This document shows positions 12,272-23,473 of a stretch of DNA of 64,000 bases, piece after piece; within the stretch, counting starts at the first letter, position 1, and each line of letters opens with the position of its first letter. Where the stretch lies: assembly GCA_963580455.1 (NCBI GenBank), contig OY756964.1:3968001-4032000 (forward strand), given 5' to 3'. The notes under the pieces were generated by a model, which saw nothing but the letters and a program-made list of their open reading frames with translations, was not told where the DNA came from and searched no databases. The translations under genes and the position numbers were made by a program. This DNA is from Euonymus europaeus. Its lineage: Eukaryota > Streptophyta > Magnoliopsida > Celastrales > Celastraceae.

Positions 12272-12470
12272 TAACATGGAAATCGATACATGAGCCCGTT
12301 AGAGTTTAGTAAATTCGTTCTCCTTGGAGTTTATAACACTCATTGTTTAAGTTAAAACATGAAAATCTGATACACGAGCTTGTTAGGGTTTTGCGAATTT
12401 GTTCCCCTTAGGATTTAACATTTATTGTTTAGGTTACAGTGTGAAAATTGATATACGAGCCCATATCAGT
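12272..12470. repeat. Degenerate tandem repeat, unit about 80-90 bp
   Basis: Two full and one partial unit share the order AACATG-AAAATC-GATAC, ACGAGC, GTTAG-GTTT, AATTTGTTC, TTTAACA, TTGTTTAGGTTA. No coding potential; the sequence on either side (12010-12840) is AT-rich without a gene. Confidence 0.55.
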
Positions 12471-12839
12471 ACTTATAAACAAATACTGGAATCTACGTAA
12501 TTCACATATTAGTAAAATAAAAATTAATTAAAAATGACTGAATAAAACCTATCGATGATGAATCTTGTTGGATAGATCTTTACTTGTTGATTCTAGATAT
12601 ACAATTTTTTTTCGAAATCTAATATATATTTTAAGAGATAAAATATTTTAAATTTTCGTTTTAGAAAAAAAAAATGTGTTATGAGTTTTCAAACAAGATA
12701 TTTTATTTTTAAAATTTTAATTTATTATATTTATATTTATAAAGCATAACATATAAACTCAAGTTAACATATAAACTCAAGTTAATATTATATTATAAAA
12801 ATTTAAGTTATTTAGCACCACTCATCCATAAAATAACTA

Positions 12840-13659
12840 AGGTCATGACAGGTTATCCCTCGTTTGGGTCTGCGCCTTGGCCATGTGGGGTCCCATGGGA
12901 CCGTTGGGATTATAATTGACGGTCACAAAATACTTGATGTGTTTATACAAGCTAAAACCGCGCGAAAATGCTAAATGTTTTTAAAATTTTGTATACCTAA
13001 GTATTCCTAGTGAATAGGAGCTATGATTTTAATTTTTTGAATTTGGAAATGGAGCCAAAACTTGTGGCTATAATGATTGTCACATGGTTATGGATGCATT
13101 ATATATGTTTTTCTTAAGGATATCTGACACTATCAAAAACCACGTCCGATCAAGTAAAACCTGTGCACTCGAATGGTCCAAAGTCTGGTAGGTATGTTCT
13201 CTCCGTGCGTGGACCCTTGGCTCGCTTAGGATATCAATTGGGAGGAGATAAACTATAAAGTATAAACAATGACTTGTTACCAACATGTCCAATATTTGTC
13301 AATGAACACTAAAAGCTTAGACAAATCGAAAATGCTAAATATTTTGTGTTCTTAAGTATCCGTAATAAGTGGGAGTCATGATTTTTATTTTTTAAAATTT
13401 TAAAATTGAATCAAATTTTGTGACTATGGTGACTGTCACATATGTTACGAATATTTTAAGAATATTTTTCTTAAAAATATCTACTATTACCGTAGACAAA
13501 TTCATCTGAGTCTCTCTCTGTTTTTTTTTTCTCTCTCTAAGAGTAATATTTCCTCCTACAGACATTCGCATTGACTATTACTTTATTCCTTTTGAGTCTT
13601 TTTAGTCTTCTCATAAAGTGACAACCCTTTAATTATAGGAGGCCCATATGCACTCTATA
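12840..13659 (+). promoter_or_regulatory. HMA upstream block, separated from its TATA box
   Basis: Near-identical to 37219-37850. It contains the 14-bp palindrome GGTCCCATGGGACC at 12889-12902. The normal continuation into TCTATATAAAG is interrupted at 13660 by a MITE and resumes at 14708. Confidence 0.5.
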
Positions 13660-14707
13660 GGGTTAATATCATTTTTAGTCATCGAAAGATAGCTCAAGTT
13701 TCATTTTGATCACCGAAAGATAAAACGTTTCAATTTGGTAATTTAACTTTTCATTTTGTTCCAGTCAAGTCACTCGGTCAGGATTTCTCAAATCCGGGCA
13801 GCCAAAAAGCTGACGTGGCAGTTTGACTTGTTTCGATTGGTCCACATGAAAAATGATCGCCACGTGGTTAATACTACTTTAAGTCACTAAAAGATAGCTC
13901 ATGTGTCATTTTGGTCACTGAAAGATAAAATGTTTCAACTTGGTCACTAAACTTTTCATTTTGTTACAGTCAAGCCAGGATTTCTCAAATCCGAGCAGCG
14001 AAAAGGGTGACGTGATAGTTTGACTTGCTTTTGATTGGTACACGGGGAAAATGGTCACCACGTGAAAATATTTTGCAATTTTTTAAATTTAGAGCAATCG
14101 TGAGAAGTGAAGGTCCACTTGCGAGAATAATATGAATTAGTGGAATTTCTTCTGCTTAGATTGTTATGCTATAGGGACGAAATGCCAATGGAGGCGAATT
14201 GATTCGAAGCAGGAGGCCTAGAGTATGAATGGTGTTGTAGGGTTTGATCTCTGAAACCTAATTTTTGCTTCTTAGTTTGACTGCGGGATTAGTCGTGCCA
14301 CTGAATGATGATTGTGCTTAGAGGCCGCACGAGAGCATTTCGACAATGACACTCGGTGGCCAGTTTGACCGAGTGGCTTTACTGGAATAAAATGAAAAAT
14401 TAAATGACTAAATTGAAACGTTTTATCTTTCAGTGGCCAAAATGAAATATGAGTAATTTTTCAGTGAGTAAAAGTATTATTAACTTATGCTAAATATTTC
14501 CACGTGGCGAGTATTTTCCACGTGGACCAATCAAAAGAAGTCAAACTGTCACGTCAGCATTTTTGCTGCCCGGATTTGAGAAATCCTGACCGGGTGGCTT
14601 GACTGAAACAAAATGAAAAGTTAAGTTACCAAGTTGAAACGTTTTATCTTTCGATAACCAAAATAAAACATAAGCTATCTTTCGATGACTAAAAATGATA
14701 TTAACCC
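13660..14707. mobile_element. Mutator-type MITE (1048 bp) in an HMA promoter
   Basis: Long inverted repeats of about 200 bp close the element, starting GGGTTAATATCATTTTTAG and ending with its complement. A second direct copy of the left arm lies inside (13860-14070). The flanks are GCACTCTATA (13650-13659) and GCAGTCTATA (14708-14717), a 10-bp target duplication with one difference. The empty site is seen at 37840-37850. Long TIRs with a 9-11-bp duplication are typical of Mutator-like elements; no transposase is encoded. Confidence 0.8.
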
Positions 14708-15140
14708 GCAGTCTATATAAAGCAACAGATACTAAAAAACCCCATCAACAACATCGCAACAACTGCTCAACCTTCTATTCCGTATTAGAAATTTAATGAG
14801 CCAGCGAATCTCCCTTATAGCATTTGCTCACGTTCTCTCTGTGGACCCTCGCTTAGGATATTACTTGGAAGGAGATAAAACTATAAAAAATGACTTGTGA
14901 CTGGTTGACTGCTGACTTGTATAAGCTTCCAGACTCTCTAATGACTAATATATGACAATGATTGTACAATGTGAGGCACATAGATCTCAGAGTCTCTTTT
15001 TTTTTTCTCTCTTCCTAATAAGAAAATAATTTTCCTCCTAAACACGTTCATTCATTCCCCAAACACTGTCTTAAGTCATACGTTGTTTATTAATTGTTAA
15101 TTTCCGTGTTGTTATTTACACCCACCCAATAACCCTATAT

Positions 15141-15188
<48 letters not shown>

Positions 15189-15448
15189 TTATTCTTCTTT
15201 TTAAGTACATAAATACACAATTTCCAAAAGAAATACATAAGTTTTTTCAGGAAAAGAAAAGAAAATATTTTTAAGTTAAATTGACATGATTAAAATCATA
15301 TTTTTAAACTAAGAAAGAGAGATCGAAAAACTTTTTCAGGATATTACAATTGAATAAATAATGATTTTCAAATAAAATAATATTTTTTAACCATTATGAA
15401 AATAATTGTAAAAATGAAATTTTATTATTAATATAGTTTAACTTGCAG
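14708..15448 (+). promoter_or_regulatory. TATA region and rearranged leader of HMA copy 3
   Basis: The right-hand target duplication restores TCTATATAAAG at about 14713-14723. The expected ATG-bearing first exon about 100 bp downstream is replaced from 14790 by a second, partial copy of the upstream block (GTGGACCCTCGCTTAGG, GACTTGTGACTGG). The same arrangement occurs at 37900-38512. A (TA)n tract is at 15147-15184. The exon 1 needed for copy 3 was not found here. Confidence 0.45.
15147..15184. repeat. (TA)n microsatellite
   Basis: About 38 bases of perfect TA repeat. Confidence 0.9.
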
Positions 15449-15937
15449 CAAAAGATAGTGATCAAGGTATCCATGAATTGCCAGCCGTCCCAATCTCTCA
15501 TGGCATGCTTTTCCGGGCCGAATTCCCGGTCCAGAGCCCTGCAAATCGCTGTTGGTTTACCAGGTAGATAGATAGCATATGTGAATAAATATATATATAT
15601 ATATATATTTTTTTTGTCCATTGGCTTAATTAATTCTCTAACGTTAATGTGCCGTGCAGGTGTGGAAGAAGCAGCTTTAGGAGGAACGGAGAAGGACCGG
15701 ATAGAGGTGTCAGGGGATGGGATCGATGCGGCTGAGCTAACAAATTTACTGAGAAAGAAAGTTGGATTTGCAGAAATTACCAGTGTTACTCCTGTTGAGG
15801 CGAAGAAAGTAGAGAAGAAAGAGGAGACAAAAGTGATGCCTGCTCTTTGGCCACATGGGATGCCTCACTGCCAAATCTATGAGATGAGAGGCAACTGCGT
15901 CCAATATCATGATCCATATGCTTGCTCCATCTTGTGA
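15449..15937 (+). pseudogene. HMA-domain gene, cluster copy 3, first exon missing
   Basis: Exon 2 (15449-15563, after acceptor TTGCAG) and exon 3 (15660-15937) are intact and join in frame. They encode QKIVIKVSMN, the usual ACFSGPNSRSRALQIAVGLPG region, GVEEAALGGTEKDRIEVSGD, a Lys/Glu linker and a tail ending DPYACSIL. CSIL at the very end is a CaaX box; a final Leu favours geranylgeranylation in known proteins. The 6-bp exon carrying ATG, conserved in four other copies, is not found upstream because of rearrangement. Translation would have to start at the internal Met and lose the first strand, or use an unseen exon. No CxxC is present. I therefore treat it as a 5'-truncated copy. Confidence 0.7.
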
Positions 15938-16510
15938 TCTTAAACATATATATATTTTTGAATCAGTAATTAGAGAGATGAGTGATTGGTACTCGATGGG
16001 TTAATGCAATTTCTTTGGATAATAAGGTCTGGAGATGAAGAGTAAAATATTTTTGTTTCCAAACCAGCAAGTACTAAATGTTGATGACATTCGCCACATC
16101 TAGCTCCTATGGTTTTTAAACAAAATGAAAATCTGTCCTTTTGCACCACTTAAATTACTTGTTCAAAAGTATCTCTGCAATTCCAATTGTTAGTTTGTTG
16201 GGGTGACTTCTTCATATATGATTGATTTCAAAGAAACAATAGGGAAAGCAAAAGCTTGCACTGATCATGAAAAATAAGCAATAATGCAAACCCTACAGGC
16301 AATTTATCGAACACGGTCATGAGTTCATACACCCCACTAAAAGGATTTTATAGTGGAGGACCAGCTACACTCTACTTGAGACTTTCACTTGACTAGGCCT
16401 TTCCTTGGTACTTGGTAGGTTTTTCACAAGATGGATAGGTAGCCTTTTATACGACTCACCACATATGAATAACTTGTACTTCAATGGTGACCCTAAAAAC
16501 TTGTCTGATT

Positions 16511-17368
16511 AAGGACCGGCCCTGTGGGCGGGCTAGCATGGGCGACTACCCAAAAAAAAATCAAAAAATATTTTTTTTAGGCTTGTATAGTTATATATCC
16601 CTATAGGCTAAAACAATCAAATTGGGATGAGATAGTGTGTAAAGTTATATATAGTTTTTAACTAATTAATGTAATGATTGATTTTAATTTTAATATTTTG
16701 AAATTCAAGGCGTGATTACTAGTATTTCAAACTTGAGTTTCAGCCATCAAAAATTTCTTGTTGTACTATATAAGATGAGATAGTCTCTATGCTTTGTCGT
16801 CAATATCTTTGATGAATTATTATTTGTGCTTGATTAATGAAGGCTAAAAGTTATTAGGATTCTTTGTGCAGTGTGAGAATATAAAATATTATGTGCTTTT
16901 TTTTTATTATAAAAGATGACAGTACCTCACAAAATTATTGAAGCCTCACTTATGGCGGAGGAATACCGAGGTTACAAGAGGCAACCTTAAAAAAAAGAAA
17001 AGACTTCAATAATACAACCTGACATTAAAAACCTAATATAGAGCTGAAAAACCAAGAAGAAAACACCTAGCGAAAACCAGCAGCTAGAGCGCACAAAAAA
17101 AACTCTGAAGAACTTGATCATCTATAAAAGGCACAAAGAACAAAAGCTCATGCAAAGACACCATGTCCAGCTAAACACCATGCAGAAGGGCACCAAAATA
17201 TTATGTGCTTGATTCGTGGAAGTTAAAAGTAATTAGAATTGCTTGTTTGAATCTTGATAAATTGACTTAAAATTTGTCGTTAGGCGTCCAAAAAAAAATT
17301 CAGGGCAACTCTGGAGGCCTCCAATGAATTTTTCACCCACAGCCCCTAAAAGAGCAAAGCTAGCCTTG
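16511..17368. mobile_element. hAT-like nonautonomous element
   Basis: Flanked by the 8-bp repeat GTCTGATT (16503-16510 and 17369-17376). The empty site is visible at about 41271-41277 (TGCCTGATTGAATATAAGG). Ends are AAGGACCGGCCCTG and, inverted, CAAGGCTAGC, an imperfect inverted repeat of the hAT kind. No transposase. The same element sits in the duplicate block at 21850-22394, so it predates that duplication. Confidence 0.65.
16899..17194 (-). mobile_element. Short LINE/SINE insertion, minus strand
   Basis: A 296-bp insert is flanked by a perfect 16-bp duplication AAAATATTATGTGCTT (16883-16898 and 17195-17210). A T-run at the left edge is a poly(A) tail read backwards. It is absent from the sister hAT copy, so it inserted after the segmental duplication. 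The text resembles a LINE 3' end, but no ORF is left. Confidence 0.75.
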
Positions 17369-17989
17369 GTCTGATTGAATATAAGGATGACAATTTTTTT
17401 TTAACAAAAATAGAATTTATCTCCTATAGACTAAACGTTAACTATTACGGTGTGTTTGATAAGAATGTAATAAATAGTAGTGTAATGTATTATTAGGATA
17501 ATTATTACTAACTTCTTTCCATGGTAATCATTACACCCAAAATATGAAGAAAAAAAAATGCCTAAAAAAATTTCTCGGACAATTAAATAATATACATGAC
17601 TATCAAATATGAGTATTTGTTTATTAATATATTTTTAATTACTCTTATGATCATTACACTTCTATCAAACACACCATTAAATGTAATCAAACATTCATTC
17701 AACCTCACCAGAAATGTCCTTGGTAGACTTTTGTTCTGGAAGTGGAAAAGACATGTATCAATATGTATATATAGCAGAACATAATCAACACCAAGAATGA
17801 ATTACTTTATATAACAATAACTCACCGCTCATATCATCACTACGGCTTGCTTGGTGAGAAAGACTGCTCTTTCAGAATCTCTGACAACTCAAAATCACGA
17901 AGGCGAGACATACATATGAACATTTGTTTACATGTGACTTTTAATTCAACTAGTTTACATATTCTGAATTTTTCCAGTAATGGTTGCAG

Positions 17990-18107
17990 CAAGAGGTAGT
18001 GATCAAGGTCCCATGAATGGCTACAAGTACTGCTGCGGAGTCCCTATGTATGGCCTCTGCTTACGCCGGCAGAAACAAAGCACTGAAGATTGTTATTGGC
18101 TTAGAAG
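17990..18107 (+). pseudogene. HMA-domain fragment, second subfamily (exon 2 only)
   Basis: After TTGCAG the sequence reads QEVVIKVP and then hits TGA; further on the same frame gives RNKALKIVIGLEG before a GT donor. These match the start and end of HMA exon 2 (strand 1 and helix 1). Exon 3 is missing: the shared downstream flank (18108-18203 and 18650-18720) carries a solo LTR and then jumps to another copy's promoter. Its sister at 43205 keeps exon 3. Confidence 0.7.
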
Positions 18108-18203
18108 GTGTATATTTGCTCATTCTTCTTTCAAATAAACAGAATCCTCCATTCCACATGAATTCAAAATTTGAAACCCACATCCGTTATTCATAAAAAG
18201 AGA

Positions 18204-18639
18204 TGTTGATGCAAAAGATCGAGAATCGAAAATGTATGAATGTATCAGGATATTTGAAAATAGAATCGTAATGTACTCAAAAAGATTTACATGGTTTCAG
18301 CCTTGGAGGCCTACATCCACGATGCAAAAGTAGAAGACATTCTCATGTTTGAGTCTCATGATACAATGTCATAAAAGAAAATAAAGCATGCTTCCCTCAA
18401 AAAATCAAGTCCCCTCTCATTGTTGTCAACCTTCCCTTTTACACTTGCCTAGGGCGGTTTCGGTTGGTTGACAGTAGTTGGGGCCATGCCATGTAGTGCG
18501 AGGTAGTTTTCTTTAGTAGTGATAATTGCACGAGATAACTGTCAATGCTAGTACGTGGTATCTTCGGCCATCTTATACACTAAGTTTCTGTTTTACCAAC
18601 TTTGTGATTCATCGGGCCTAACTAATTTCGGCCCACACA
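18204..18639. mobile_element. Solo LTR, same family as 3803-4343
   Basis: Begins TGTTGATGCAAAAGATCG and ends GGCCCACACA. It interrupts sequence that is continuous at 43400-43450. Clean 5-bp repeats are not visible, so the site has decayed or suffered a small deletion. No coding sequence. Confidence 0.6.
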
Positions 18640-18719
18640 GGAAGGAAACATAGTTGATTTTTTATCTACAAAATTGAAAACCCAAGTGAGAAATTCCGTA
18701 AAAATATTTGTTTGTTGAT

Positions 18720-19088
18720 GAGCCCTTTTTGTTTATACAGGGCTAAACCGCGTCCGCTCAAGTAAAGCCTGTGCACTAGAATGGTCCAAAGTCCGGTTGG
18801 TAGGTTCTCTCTGTGGACCGTCGCTAGGATATTACTTGGGACTATAAACAATGACTTGTGACCGCTGACTTGTAATTAAGCTTCCAGCCTCTCTAATAAA
18901 TGACAAATGTGTGTAATTTGCAGCGAACGTCACAAACTCATTTGCCCTTTCGATCCACAAGAGGATACCATGACAAACTTCCGCAATTTTATGTTAATTC
19001 TACGAAGACTCAGAGACTTTATGTGAACTCGTTATAACAAGTTTTGTTATTCAATCATAATCTGCCTTTGCCTTCTGGAGGCTACAAT
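18720..19088 (+). promoter_or_regulatory. Upstream block of HMA copy 4 (part)
   Basis: Closely matches 7275-7440 (GGGCTAAACCGCGTCCG...) and then 38915-39215. It lacks the GGTCCCATGGGACC palindrome because the block begins at a rearrangement junction near 18718. It is interrupted at 19089 by a CACTA element and resumes at 20089. Confidence 0.45.
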
Positions 19089-20088
19089 CACTACAAGAAA
19101 AGTTTGATTTTGCGGCGGATGTTTGCGACGGAAAAATTACTTTTTCCGTCCCAGAATATCTGTTCTAAATTTCTAATTTTGGAGACGGAATTTGCGACGG
19201 AAAATATCATGGCAAATATTTTCCGTCACAAATGAATAAATCGAGTACAGTACCGTGACAAAATCCGTCGCAAATTTGCGACGGCAAAAAATTCGGTAGC
19301 AAAAGTCTCGAAATTTTAACTGGTACTGTGTTTTGACCGTGCATTATGATTTTCCGTCTCCATTTCCAGCAACAGCAATTCCAGCAGCAGCAATATTTCC
19401 CTCAGCCAGTGGCACCTCCTGCCTTTGTTGGTAATCCGAACAACCGTGAACTTGAGTCTTCGGATGAGTATTCCGAAGACGAGTAGCTTATTTTAATTTC
19501 GAGACATGACTTATTTTAATATATGGTTTGAATACTTTTAAGTTCATAAATATTTTTAATGCATTTAATTTGCATTGTCTATCATCATAATTAGATTGTG
19601 ATTTCAATATAAAATAAGCAATAAATAAATAATAAAATCAAATTTATCCATAAAAAAAAACAATAAAACCAAATTCGAATTAAAATCAATTCGGAATCAT
19701 ATTTTTTTATAAAATGAATAAAACAAATTGGAATTCTGCGACGGAATATCCGTCGCAAAACAATAAAATGAATAAAAAATTGGAATTCTGCGACGGAATA
19801 TCCGTCTCAAAAGACGTAACAAAAGATTTGAGACGGAACATATCCGTCGCTAATTAAAATAAATCGAAAAATATTAAATCAATCTGAGACGGTGTATCCG
19901 TCTCTAAACCCGTCGCAAATAAATCCGTCGCAAAGAAATCGTCGCAGAAGCCGTCGCCAATTCCGTCTCAAAATATCCGTCGCAAAAACCGTCGCGAAAA
20001 TTACCAACGGCTGTTTTAGGGACGGATCAACAATCCGTCCCTAAATCCGTCGCTAATTTAGTCGCTAAATCGCTGATCTCTTGTAGTG
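19089..20088. mobile_element. CACTA (En/Spm) nonautonomous element, 1.0 kb
   Basis: Ends are CACTACAAGAAAA and CTCTTGTAGTG. The 3-bp target duplication is AAT (19086-19088, 20089-20091); the empty site is at about 39205-39212. Many subterminal copies of GCGACGGA/CCGTCGC line both ends, as usual for CACTA transposase binding. Only a small 3' coding remnant is present (19367-19486), so it cannot mobilise itself. Confidence 0.88.
19367..19486 (+). pseudogene. C-terminal remnant of a CACTA element protein
   Basis: A 39-codon open stretch after a TTTCCAG acceptor, Gln-rich at first (QQQQFQQQQYFPQP) and acidic at the end (ESSDEYSEDE, stop). Gln-rich, acidic C-termini occur in plant CACTA-encoded proteins; the assignment rests mainly on its place within the element. 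Confidence 0.45.
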
Positions 20089-20423
20089 AATCTTAATTAC
20101 CCGAAAATACCAAAGTTTTCAACAACCTATTTGGAAACAAGAGGGTAATAATGCGTACTAAATAAGGAGATAACCATACTTGAATAAAGCAAACCCATTA
20201 AATGGAGATAATAATCGTCAATCTTTGATTGACATGCATGCTGATGCTGATATGTAGCGATCCTAGTCAAGCTCCACCCTATATTCAAACTCTGCGATCA
20301 TACTTATCCAATAATGCATGGGCCATACATTCCACATCACTATGATTATTAATTGTACAAGTTGAGACACAATGATCCTTGTTTTCTCTCTCTTAGAATA
20401 TATTTCCTCCTAAACACGTTCAG

Positions 20424-20433
20424 TCTATATAAA
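20424..20433 (+). promoter_or_regulatory. TATA box of HMA copy 4
   Basis: CTATATAAAG lies about 95 bases before the ATG at 20525 within the motif CAGTCTATATAAAGCAACAG shared with other copies. Confidence 0.65.
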
Positions 20434-20524
20434 GCAACAGATACTAAAATCCCCCCATCATCAACAACATCGCAACAATTGCACAACCTTCTGTTCCATA
20501 TTCAATCTCCAGCGGCGAAACAAG

Positions 20525-21136
20525 ATGAAGGTAAGACATGCAAAGATATAGTCACAATAATCAAGTAATTAATTCAGTGGAACTTCAACAATATTATGTA
20601 GTTTATGAAATAAATTTGGTCCTTTTTCTTTCTTTTAATTTGCAGCTAAAGATAGTGATCAAGGTATCCATGAATGGCCTGCCGTCCCAATCTCTCATGG
20701 CATGCTTTTCGGGGCCGAATTCCCGGTCCAGAGCCCTGCAAATCACTGTTGGTTTACCAGGTAGATAGATAGCATATGTAAATTTTTTTTTTGTTTGTTC
20801 ATTGGCTTAATTAATTCTCTAACGTTAATGTGCCGTCCAGGTGTGGAACAAGCAGCTTTAGGAGGAATGGAGAAGGACCGGATAGAGGTGTCAGGGGATG
20901 TGATCGATGCGGCTGAGCTAAGAAATTTACTGAGAAAGAAAGTTGGATTTGCAGAAATTATCAGTGTTACTCCTGTTGAGGCGAAGAAAGTAGAGAAGAA
21001 AGAGGAGACAAAAGTGATGCCTGCTCTTTGGCCACTTGGGATGCCTCACTGCCAAATCTATGAGATGAGAGGCTACTGCGAATGCCTGATCCATAAGCTT
21101 TCTCCATCTTGTGATCTTAAACATATATATTTTTGA
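20525..21136 (+). CDS. HMA-domain protein, cluster copy 4, CaaX lost by frameshift
   Basis: Exons are 20525-20530 (ATG AAG), 20646-20760 and 20841-21136, all GT-AG. The product begins MKLKIVIKVSMNGLPSQSL and is nearly the same as copy 3 through EEKK... and MPHCQIYEMRG. A small deletion/substitution at about 21078-21085 then shifts the frame: the ancestral ending ...ACSIL is not read, translation passes the old stop and ends ...CDLKHIYF at 21134-21136. The HMA domain itself is complete and lacks CxxC. The encoded protein would be unprenylated, in contrast to copy 5. Downstream flank duplicates that of copy 3. Confidence 0.78.
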
Positions 21137-21849
21137 GTCAGTAAGTAGAGAGAGAGTGATTGGTAATCGATGGGTTAATGCAATTTCTTTGGATAATCAG
21201 GTCTGGAGATGAAGAGTTAAATATTTTTTGTTTCCAAACCAGCAAGTACTAAATTTTGATGACATTCGCCACATCTAGCTCCTATGGTTTTTAAACAAAA
21301 TGAAAATCTGTCCTTTTGCACCACTTAAAATACTTGTTCAAAAGTATTTCTGCAATTCCAATTGTTACTTTGTTGGGGCGACTCCTTCATGATTGATTTC
21401 AAAGAAACAATACGAAGGCAAAAGCTTGCCCTGATCATGAAAAGTAAGCAATAATGCAAACCGTACAGGCAATTTATCGAACACGGTCATGAGTACATAC
21501 ATACACCCCACTAAAAGGATTTTATCGTGGAGGGAGAGGGTACCAGCTACACTCTACTTGAGACTTTCACCTTGACTAGGTCTTCTAGGTCTTCCCTTGG
21601 TACTTGGTAGGCATTTTCACAGGACGGATAGGTAGCTTTTATACGACACACCCCGTAAGACTGGCCGCCACACCCACGCACATGCAAAAGATGGAGTTTC
21701 GCTCGGATCTCACTTGTCAACAGCTCATACACCTCCGTTAAAAGGACCTAATACATATATCGAGTCGGCTGAAGATTTCCTTTGCAACCAAGGAAAGGAA
21801 CATATGAATAACTTGAACTGTAATGGTGATCGTAAAAACTTGTCTGATT

Positions 21850-22394
21850 CTGGGCTGGCCCTGAGGGTGGGCTAGCATGGGCGACCGTCAAAAAAAATTC
21901 AATTTTTTTTTTTAGGCTTATACAATTATATATCCCTTAAGGCTAAAACAATCAAATTGAGATGAGAGAGTGTGTATAGTTATATATAGTTTTTAACCTA
22001 TTATTGTAATGATTGATTTTAATTTAAATGTAATGAAATTCAAAACGTGATGGCTGGTCAGTCTCTCAAAATCAGGTTTCATACATCAAAAATTTCTTGT
22101 TGTACTATTTGATGAGATAGTCTCTATGTTTTGTTGTCAATATCTTTGATGAATTATTATTTGTGATTGATTAATGGAGGCAAAAAGTCATTAGGTTTCC
22201 TTGTGAAGTGTGAGAATATATAATATTTTGTGCTTGATTCGTGGAAGTTAAAATTCATTAAAATTTCTTTTTTGAATCTTGATAACTTAGCTTAAAATTT
22301 GTCATTAGGAGTCAAAAAAAAAATTCAGGACAGCTCTAGGGGGCATCCAATGAATTTTTCACCCACAGCCCCTAAAAGGGCAAAGCTAGCATTG
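21850..22394. mobile_element. hAT-like element, sister copy
   Basis: Same ends and interior as 16511-17368 without the nested LINE/SINE. Flanks are GTCTGATT (21842-21849) and GTCCGATT (22395-22402). Confidence 0.6.
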
Positions 22395-22402
22395 GTCCGA
22401 TT

Positions 22403-22891
22403 TGATGTAGGACAATTAGCCTTGGAGTTTGAGGAAGAGTTGGATAGGAAGAATATCCAAAAGCATGCAAAAGGACATAGTGGGAATTAAAAAAGGACGT
22501 AGCCGGTATTTCTGCAATTGTTCACGAGCTCCGTTTCAGGCGAGCCATACCTTTCCGGAAGCAGAACGGCGACGCGAACAAGAGTCGGCAGCTTCGCACC
22601 TGATGCACGATGGATTTTGGCCATCCGAGTTCGTTTAGGCCTTCGAATTTGCAGTCAAAGTTTGAGTTGACTTTTAATATGTTTTAATTTCATTCCAAAT
22701 TAGATTAGGAAATTAGTCTTTTAGTTGAATTAGGGTTTGAGGCCTATTTAAAGACTTTATTGCTTTATTACGATTTTATCATTGATTTTTATAAAATTCG
22801 GTTGAGATTGTTTCTCTCTTTTTGGTGGATTCCGAGATTGTTACTTAGAGATTACGTCGGTAATCTTTGAGCTTGCTTTCGCTCTGCGTCA
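22403..22891. mobile_element. Solo LTR (489 bp)
   Basis: Starts TGATGTAGG, ends GCGTCA, with the 5-bp duplication CGATT at 22398-22402 and 22892-22896. The sister block (17369-17376) shows the empty site. It has inserted into the hAT element's own target duplication. No coding sequence. Confidence 0.8.
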
Positions 22892-23473
22892 CGATTGAAT
22901 ATAAGGACAACATTTTTTAACAAAAATAGAATTCATCTCCTATGGACTAAATGTTTACTATTACGGTGTGTTTGACAAATATAATAAATAGGAGTGTAAT
23001 GTATTATTAGGGTAATTATTATTAATTTCTTCTCATGGGTAATCATTTCACCCAAAATATGAAAAAAAATTGCCTTAAAAAATTTCTCTGGTAGTTAAAT
23101 AATATACATGACTATCAAATATGATTATTTATTTATCCATGTATTTTTAATTACTCTTATAATCATTACACTTCTATCAAATACACCATTAAATGTAATC
23201 AAACATTCATTCAACCTCACCAGAAACGTCCTTGGTAGACTTTTGTTCTGGAAGTGGAAAAGACATGTATTAATATGTATATATAGCAGAACATAATCAA
23301 CACCAAGAATGAATTACTTTATAACAATAACTCACCCCACACATCATCACTACGGCTTGCTTGGGGAGAAAGACTGCTCTTTCAGAATCTCTTACAACTC
23401 AAAATCATGAAGGGAAGACATACATATGAACATCTGTTTACATGTGACTTTTAATTCAACTAGTTCACATATT

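Larger units (their letters stand above)
12004..23473. other. 11.47-kb block inserted into the LINE, flanked by 18-bp direct repeats
   Basis: CTCAATGTGCTATGATTG occurs at 11986-12003 and again at 23474-23491. If the block and one copy are removed, the LINE frame reads on from ...QVTQCAMI into AWSLWRARNHRVWG of the RNase H region. The block carries HMA copies 3 and 4, one pseudogene and several younger elements. It has no terminal repeats of its own, so the 18-bp repeats look like a staggered-break duplication rather than transposition. Confidence 0.6.
20643..23473 (+). repeat. Segmental duplicate of 15446-17967
   Basis: The copy 4 gene and about 2.3 kb downstream match the copy 3 gene and flank, including the hAT-like element and the flank at 17440-17950 / 22970-23473. 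Differences are a solo LTR only here (22403-22891) and a LINE/SINE only in the other (16899-17194). A third, older relative lies at 40150-41940 without the hAT element. Confidence 0.75.

Noticed and set aside
22299..22638. Two overlapping small frames near 22.4 kb
   Set aside because: They lie across the hAT end and inside the solo LTR, so they are accidental.
12004..23473. Reading the 11.47-kb block as a giant transposon
   Set aside because: Apart from the 18-bp direct repeats at its edges there are no terminal repeats or transposition genes of its own.
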